From the NCBI GenBank assembly GCA_900753645.1, contig CAADZW010000167.1:1-10250 (forward strand): a DNA stretch of 10,250 nucleotides, written 5' to 3'. The translations under genes and the position numbers were made by a program. This DNA comes from Bacilli bacterium. GTDB taxonomy: Bacteria; Bacillota_I; Bacilli_A; RF39; UBA660. A model generated the notes under the pieces. That model did no database searches, had not been told where the DNA came from, and saw only the letters and a program-made list of their open reading frames with translations. Positions 6,165 to 10,250 of the stretch are shown piece after piece (positions within the stretch are counted from its first letter, which is position 1; every line of letters begins with the position of its first letter).

Positions 6165-7183
6165 AATTGTTGTAAAATGACACCTAAACCAATCATTAAA
6201 CTTAAAATTCCGATAAACAAACCGACTACTGGAATTATCATTAAAACTTTCAATAAAACAATTCCGATCAAACCGATCAACAATGGGTTACTTTCTTTCT
6301 TCAAAACTTTATTCCATAATACATATCCTAATAGATAACTTGAAAAAATACTAGACAACCAAATCGCGATAATATAAAGAATCAATAGTAAGAAAGCTAA
6401 TGGTACTCCTATAACCAAACTGAATAACACGAAGAATATAATTGGAATCATAATTAAAGCTAAAGCTCCAAAACCAAACATCGATAATACACGAATCACA
6501 CTGATATCATCGTTTTTATTTTCGATTCGTTTAAACAATTTAGGAACCACTAAATAAAAAGCTAAAAAGATAATTAATGTCCCACCTAAATCGATTACAA
6601 AATCGACGATTCTTTCTGCTACTGAAACCTCTTTTGTTAATGTTTCAGTTTTGATAATTTCACCAATTTGAGCATTATCAGCGATCGTTGCCTCGATATC
6701 TTCATTGTAAGAAAGTTGTCCTTGAATAATTGCCTCATTAACTTTTAAAATACTAGCTTTAACATCAACACTACCACTGATTTCACCGTTAATCGTAACA
6801 CTGTAAGCAAAGATAGTAACATCGCGATTTATCTTACCATCGATCACTACTTCGTTACCAAAAATAACTAAATCACGATCCACGACAGCATCTTCACTAA
6901 AGTTGATAATGTTACCGAAAATAAAACCGTCGTTGTTAACATTACCAGAAATATTGACATTATTACCAAATAAAATAGCATAGTCATTTTCTCCGTTAAG
7001 ATTAACATTATTACCAAACACAATATTAATACCATTTACTTTGTTAGTAGAGGTAACATTATTACCAGCTACAACATTACTTCCGTCAACTTCTTCCACA
7101 CTTGAATCGTTCATTGCCACTTGCGCATTAACACAAATTGGTAGCAACAACAATAAAAACAAAAACTTTTTCAATCGTTTCAT
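6152..7183 (-). CDS. Exported bactofilin-like repeat protein with a C-terminal multi-pass membrane domain
   Basis: This 343-residue protein starts with a signal peptide (KRLKK, then a Leu-rich core, likely cleavage after VNA at residue 20). Residues about 30-165 form a Gly/Asn-rich repeat whose rungs recur every 16-20 residues (INIVFGNNVNLNG, YAILFGNNVNISG, DGFIFGNIINFSE, DLVIFGNEVVIDG, DVTIFAYSVTING). This is the pattern of a right-handed beta-helix as in bactofilins (polymer-forming proteins). After a linker, about 194-337 holds five or so hydrophobic segments. The predicted topology puts the beta-helix outside and the anchor in the membrane, unlike cytoplasmic bactofilins. A role in envelope organisation or polymer formation is inference; the substrate is unknown. 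AGAGGTGA precedes the ATG. It is a single-gene unit with its own terminator, divergent from the 7280 gene. Confidence 0.8.
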   Translation of the reverse strand: MKRLKKFLFLLLLLPICVNAQVAMNDSSVEEVDGSNVVAGNNVTSTNKVNGINIVFGNNVNLNGENDYAILFGNNVNISGNVNNDGFIFGNIINFSEDAVVDRDLVIFGNEVVIDGKINRDVTIFAYSVTINGEISGSVDVKASILKVNEAIIQGQLSYNEDIEATIADNAQIGEIIKTETLTKEVSVAERIVDFVIDLGGTLIIFLAFYLVVPKLFKRIENKNDDISVIRVLSMFGFGALALIMIPIIFFVLFSLVIGVPLAFLLLILYIIAIWLSSIFSSYLLGYVLWNKVLKKESNPLLIGLIGIVLLKVLMIIPVVGLFIGILSLMIGLGVILQQFKKD

Positions 7184-7199
7184 ATTTCACCTCTATATT

Positions 7200-7228
7200 A
7201 TGATACCATTATATGTTAAAAAAGTCAA
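7200..7228 (-). promoter_or_regulatory. Probable promoter of the bactofilin-like gene
   Basis: Two overlapping options occur on the minus strand. One is TTGACT (7223-7228), 17 bases, then TATCAT (7200-7205). The other is a perfect TATAAT (7208-7213) with no good -35. Both give a very short leader before AGAGGTGA. The gap (7184-7279) also has to hold the promoter of the divergent plus-strand gene, for which CATAAT at 7259-7264 is a weak candidate. Confidence 0.4.
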
Positions 7229-7279
7229 AAATATAGTAATTTTTTTTGCATTTCTACCCATAATACAAATGGTGAGAAT

Positions 7280-7807
7280 ATGCAATTATTTGGTTTATGT
7301 ATTAAAATTTTTTTTGTTAGAATTCTCGATGTTTCATTAGGCACATTGCGAACAATGATTACGGTTAAAGGTAAAATCTTATATGCTAGTATGGTTGGTT
7401 TTATCGAAATATTTGTCTGGTTTTTAGTCGTGAAAGAAGCTTTAAATACTGATCAAACTAGTATTTGGATTGCGATATCATATTCTTTAGGTTTTGCAAC
7501 TGGTACTTATATTGGTGGCCTGCTTTCTAAAAAATTTATTTCAGGTAATTTGAGTGTCCAGGTGATAACTGACAACGCTTATCCTGATATGGTCGATAAA
7601 TTGCGTAATGAGGGATATGGCGTAACTGTTATCGACGTAGAAGGAAAAGATAAAGAACAAGAGAAAAACATGTTATTCATCGAGATTAGTAACAAAAGTT
7701 TCAATCATTTGCAAAAAATAGTCAAACAAATCGATCACGATGCTTTTATTGTAGTTAATGAAACAAAGTACGTGCTAAATGGATTTATCGATAATTACGT
7801 AAAATAA
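7280..7807 (+). CDS. DUF2179/UPF0316-type membrane protein (YebE/YqfU-like)
   Basis: This 175-residue protein has an N-terminal membrane part with about three hydrophobic segments (roughly 4-20, 34-52, 61-82). It includes LDVSLGTLRTMITVKG and the glycine-rich GFATGTYIGGLLSKK motif typical of the UPF0316 family (DUF5698). The C-terminal soluble DUF2179 domain (about 88-170) reads SVQVITDNAYPDMVDKLRNE and GYGVTVIDVEGKDKE, ending with DAFIVVNETKYVLNGF. DUF2179 also occurs at the C-terminus of YitT-type membrane proteins, and its small-molecule or ion-related role is not established. GGTGA overlaps the ideal Shine-Dalgarno register three bases before the ATG and supports this start. It is the only confident plus-strand gene, transcribed away from the bactofilin-like gene and towards the lipoprotein gene, with which it shares a terminator. 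Confidence 0.88.
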   Translation: MQLFGLCIKIFFVRILDVSLGTLRTMITVKGKILYASMVGFIEIFVWFLVVKEALNTDQTSIWIAISYSLGFATGTYIGGLLSKKFISGNLSVQVITDNAYPDMVDKLRNEGYGVTVIDVEGKDKEQEKNMLFIEISNKSFNHLQKIVKQIDHDAFIVVNETKYVLNGFIDNYVK

Positions 7808-7832
7808 AACTTCGAATTTCTCGAAGTTTTTA
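7801..7832. terminator. Bidirectional terminator between convergent genes
   Basis: AAAACTTCGA-ATTTC-TCGAAGTTTT (7806-7830) is a perfect 10-bp stem with a 5-base loop. T runs follow on both strands (GTTTTT on plus, TTTTATTTT on minus). The stop codons of both flanking genes (7805-7807 and 7830-7832) touch the hairpin. Confidence 0.88.
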
Positions 7833-8369
7833 ATAATTGTAAACGCCATTTATTTTGTCATAAATATCTTGACTTAATGTATCTAATGTCCAAACATCAT
7901 TTACTTTAGTTAATTTTAATTCAAGTGTATATCTGACCTTATCTTTTGCTTCTTTTAATTGTTCTAGTTTATAGTCATTAAATCTCGATACACTGTAATC
8001 TCCATTTTCATCTTCGAACTGTTCTGGATTATTGTTCATATAATTATTAGCTTCATCTAATACTTTCTTAAAGTCAGTTACTGATATTTCAACCGTTACA
8101 ACTGCTTTGTTACCGTCAACAGTTTCATCTTTTACTTCATAACTTAAACTTTGATAGTGTTTTTTCATAATATCTTTATATGTATTTTTTTGACTTTCAT
8201 TTAAACTGCTATCCTCATCGACAACTTTATTTAAATCAGTTAAGACACTATTATCAAGAGCTTGATACTTTTTTAAAAATTCTTCTGCTTTCTTAGTTGG
8301 CGTATTAGACAAATTATTGCAACCCAATAACAGCATTGAAGTAACCACTAAAAATAATAATTTTTTCAT
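7830..8369 (-). CDS. Small lipoprotein of unknown function
   Basis: This 179-residue protein begins with a lipoprotein signal: KK, a hydrophobic stretch and lipobox LLGC with Cys17 as the lipidated residue. It should be anchored on the outside of the membrane. A Ser/Asn/Thr-rich linker (18-25) is followed by a helical region (26-75), a beta stretch (SYEVKDETVDGNKAVVTVEISVTD around 75-100), an acidic helical insert (100-145) and a final strand pair (RYTLELKLTKVNDVWTLDTL). This helix-then-sheet order with a Trp near the end resembles NTF2-like/DUF4878- or DUF5105-type lipoproteins, but I cannot assign a family. GAGGAGG lies 6 bases before the ATG. It is flanked by terminators on both sides, so it is probably transcribed alone. 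Confidence 0.85.
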   Translation of the reverse strand: MKKLLFLVVTSMLLLGCNNLSNTPTKKAEEFLKKYQALDNSVLTDLNKVVDEDSSLNESQKNTYKDIMKKHYQSLSYEVKDETVDGNKAVVTVEISVTDFKKVLDEANNYMNNNPEQFEDENGDYSVSRFNDYKLEQLKEAKDKVRYTLELKLTKVNDVWTLDTLSQDIYDKINGVYNY

Positions 8370-8422
8370 TTTTTTCCTCCTCGATTATATTTTGGATTCA
8401 TTTTTTTAAAATATACTTAAAC

Positions 8423-8458
8423 AAAAAAATTTAACAGATTACTCCATTAAATTTTTTA
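8423..8458 (-). terminator. Rho-independent terminator of the pilin-like gene
   Basis: Arms 8424-8438 and 8443-8457 pair over 15 positions (with two G-U pairs) around a GTAA loop on the minus strand. The distal arm ends in a T run. It starts 3 bases after the gene's TAG at 8461-8463. The stem is AT-rich but long. Confidence 0.75.
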
Positions 8459-8460
8459 AA

Positions 8461-10131
8461 CTATGTTAAGGTATAAGGATTTTGCGCTGTTCCGTTGCCG
8501 CCGGTAAATGTTAAATTGGAATTTAAAAATATAACTGGACGAACACCACTTGATTCAGCTCCCGCAACACGAGAAAGAGTACCACCGCCAAGAACGGTTG
8601 TAACATATCCCGAACTATCCGCAGCATTCATTGTCCAATAATTATGACTAACAGTAGCATTCTCGATAGTATTTATATCGACAAAGCTTTTACTAGTTGA
8701 TGTTCCCATATCAATATCATTTCCTGAAAACATCTCACCTATTACTGGTAAGCCCACATTTAAACTTATATTGGCACTCTTTACATTTTCATATCCTACC
8801 CCAGAATTATAAGAATAAGTACCTATATAAAACGTCTTATTTCCACTATAGCGATATGTACTAGAAATACTATTAGCGAAAGTTGTCATATTTGCATAAA
8901 TTGGATTATTTGTTGAATTACCTGAAAATACATTACTTCCAAATATATCTTTATTTGATAATAATCCATTTAAGACGACTTTAATACTATCGCTATCTTT
9001 ACTTACCACTCTAAATGTACATACTTTGTCAGATCCACATTCATCGCCAGTAGTTGGCACATTAATATATTCTCCTACCTGAACATTATTGGTACCTGTT
9101 GCTTCTTGTTTCGTTTTATAATTTGATGTTAATGTTCCATCGCCATCACTAATATAAATATCGTTGATTTTAATTACTGGTCTAACCCCTTCACCCAAAT
9201 AATATTCGTGCATTGGAAACATATAATCATCAGCTACTGAAAATAAAGTACTACTATCATATCTATTTCCAGACCAGAAGCTATCACTTATATATAGATA
9301 CCCGGTTGTTCCAGCTCTTTCATATTGATCATAATCTAATAAACCAACTTTTTGTGTTGTAGTGATCTCATCAACATTAGTATATATACCAACATTAAAG
9401 GTTGTATCCACAATATTATTTTGAATACTACTAGCTAAACTGTTATAGAAATAATCATTTAACCATTTATTTATATAACTATTCTCATAAGCCGATTGCG
9501 TTGTCCATACAGCACTAGCTGGTTGGATACTAGTTAATGGTTGAGATGTGATTAAAGTTAATATATTGGTATCGGTATCAAATTCCATTACTCGCCACTG
9601 ATGTCCTCCATACCACAAGTAATTATTATTTACTTGACTATTACTTCCTTTAAAATAATATACACTAGAATCAGTTGTGTCATTAACTAAACCATTCGTT
9701 GCTCCTTCACTATATTTTGCTAATAAAGTTTGAATTAAAGATACGGCTTTTTTTTCTACACAATTATTATTTAAACTATAACTATATTGGCCTTGATTAA
9801 CCGTCACTTCAACGATATTATCTTGCCCTATTTCTTCCCCTGTCACCGCATCATATACTTTGGTTGGCAGTAAATTATTCGATACTAAACTGCCGATTGT
9901 AATACAATATACATTTCCATCAGTTCGCGGATATGAATTAATATTTTCAGAAACATAAACTTCAGTTGCACTATATAAAATTTTCTGGCTAGCATCACTG
10001 ATATTACCTTTGGTTTTTCTAACAGAATTCAAGATCGGTGGCAATGCAACCAAGGCTATCAATCCTAATATAACGACTACTCCGATTAATTCGACTAAAG
10101 TAAATCCTCTAAAAAACATTCTTCTTCTCAT
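8461..10131 (-). CDS. Large type IV pilin-like protein with two DUF6273-like domains
   Basis: This 556-residue protein starts with a basic leader and a prepilin peptidase site, RRRMFFRG|FTLVELI: cleavage after Gly9, Phe10 methylated, Glu14 as the conserved Glu5. A hydrophobic helix follows to about residue 35. A pseudopilin-like globular part (about 36-130) has Cys76 and Cys124, possibly a disulfide. Two related modules follow. Module A runs about 150-330, with YGGHQWRVMEF near its start, YINKWLNDYFYNSL in the middle and GVRPVIKIND at its end. Module B runs about 350-556, with CTFRVVSKDSDSIKVVLNG, the pair Cys365/Cys371, and GVRPVIFLN at its end. The WRV...GVRPVI pattern matches the DUF6273 domain of surface proteins in Bacillota. 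Usual pilins have 120-200 residues. The protein probably acts at the cell surface as a minor pilin or adhesin (inference). AAGGAG lies 7 bases before the ATG, and asnS ends 11 bases upstream. Confidence 0.88.
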   Translation of the reverse strand: MRRRMFFRGFTLVELIGVVVILGLIALVALPPILNSVRKTKGNISDASQKILYSATEVYVSENINSYPRTDGNVYCITIGSLVSNNLLPTKVYDAVTGEEIGQDNIVEVTVNQGQYSYSLNNNCVEKKAVSLIQTLLAKYSEGATNGLVNDTTDSSVYYFKGSNSQVNNNYLWYGGHQWRVMEFDTDTNILTLITSQPLTSIQPASAVWTTQSAYENSYINKWLNDYFYNSLASSIQNNIVDTTFNVGIYTNVDEITTTQKVGLLDYDQYERAGTTGYLYISDSFWSGNRYDSSTLFSVADDYMFPMHEYYLGEGVRPVIKINDIYISDGDGTLTSNYKTKQEATGTNNVQVGEYINVPTTGDECGSDKVCTFRVVSKDSDSIKVVLNGLLSNKDIFGSNVFSGNSTNNPIYANMTTFANSISSTYRYSGNKTFYIGTYSYNSGVGYENVKSANISLNVGLPVIGEMFSGNDIDMGTSTSKSFVDINTIENATVSHNYWTMNAADSSGYVTTVLGGGTLSRVAGAESSGVRPVIFLNSNLTFTGGNGTAQNPYTLT

Positions 10132-10138
10132 TTTATTT

Positions 10139-10144
10139 CTCCTT
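10139..10144 (-). promoter_or_regulatory. Ribosome binding site of the pilin-like gene, overlapping the asnS stop
   Basis: AAGGAG (10144 to 10139 on the minus strand) shares two bases with the asnS TAA (10143-10145) and lies 7 bases from the pilin ATG. This favours the first ATG over Met5 and suggests translational coupling to asnS. Confidence 0.7.
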
Positions 10145-10250
10145 AAAATTCACAATTACCAGGGGTACGTGGATAAGGTATTACATCTCTTATATTTTCA
10201 ACACCCGTTAAATAAATCAACAATCTTTCAAAACCCATTCCAAATCCAGA
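10143..10250 (-). CDS. asnS: Asparagine--tRNA ligase, C-terminal end (partial)
   Basis: The last 35 codons of a minus-strand gene enter from the right edge. They read [15 protein letters not shown], class II synthetase motif 3 with its ATP-binding Arg, followed by [19 protein letters not shown] and TAA. The ending IRDVIP(Y/F)PRTPG is characteristic of bacterial asparaginyl-tRNA synthetase; aspartyl-type enzymes end differently. The enzyme charges tRNA-Asn with asparagine in the cytoplasm. No terminator lies between its stop and the pilin-like gene 11 bases later, so the two are probably co-transcribed. Confidence 0.95.
   Translation of the reverse strand, partial: SGFGMGFERLLIYLTGVENIRDVIPYPRTPGNCEF

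Noticed and set aside
7041..7279. Plus-strand frame entering the bactofilin-like gene from the intergenic region
   Set aside because: It is antisense to the signal peptide and repeats of a clear gene; the real plus-strand gene starts at 7280 in another frame.
8384..8389. TATAAT upstream of the lipoprotein gene as a -10 box
   Set aside because: It is only 14 bases from the ATG and would place the transcript start inside or after the ribosome binding site.
1..10250. CRISPR array, tRNA or rRNA genes
   Set aside because: No regularly spaced repeats with unique spacers and no recognisable tRNA cloverleaf or rRNA sequence was seen on either strand.

Overview
This is an AT-rich, gene-dense window with strong AGGAGG-type ribosome binding sites. 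It most likely comes from a low-G+C Bacillota. An uncultured gut Bacilli/Erysipelotrichia-like lineage would fit, but that placement is inference. The standard genetic code fits: conserved proteins such as SecA and HPF read full length with every Trp as TGG. All nine visible stop codons are TAA or TAG.

Right part (2963-10250) is ordinary chromosome, mostly on the minus strand. Reading in the minus direction from the right edge it holds: the 3' end of asnS; a 556-residue type IV pilin-like protein starting 11 bases after asnS; a small lipoprotein; then, on the plus strand, a DUF2179/UPF0316-type membrane protein; then, back on the minus strand, a secreted or membrane protein with a bactofilin-like repeat domain; long-form hpf (ribosome hibernation); and secA. 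Four clear Rho-independent terminators lie at or across stop codons and divide this part into short transcription units.

Left part (1 to about 2940) looks like one end of an integrated mobile element placed directly behind secA. It holds a tyrosine integrase (1468-2775) with all catalytic residues. Between the integrase start and the secA stop lies a cluster of 11-bp GTGGTCAAAAT repeats spaced by multiples of 11 bp. Further left are two unrecognised ORFs (one cut by the window edge), a probable decayed reading frame, and a short G+C-rich patch. In Bacillus the order is hpf-secA-prfB. Here hpf-secA is kept but prfB does not follow, which suggests the element sits between secA and whatever used to lie downstream.

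The most unusual chromosomal gene is the pilin-like protein. It has a class III signal and pilin helix followed by about 500 residues with two copies of a domain ending in GVRPVI, which resembles DUF6273. No pilus assembly gene is visible nearby. The best leads in the window are this protein and the secA/integrase junction.
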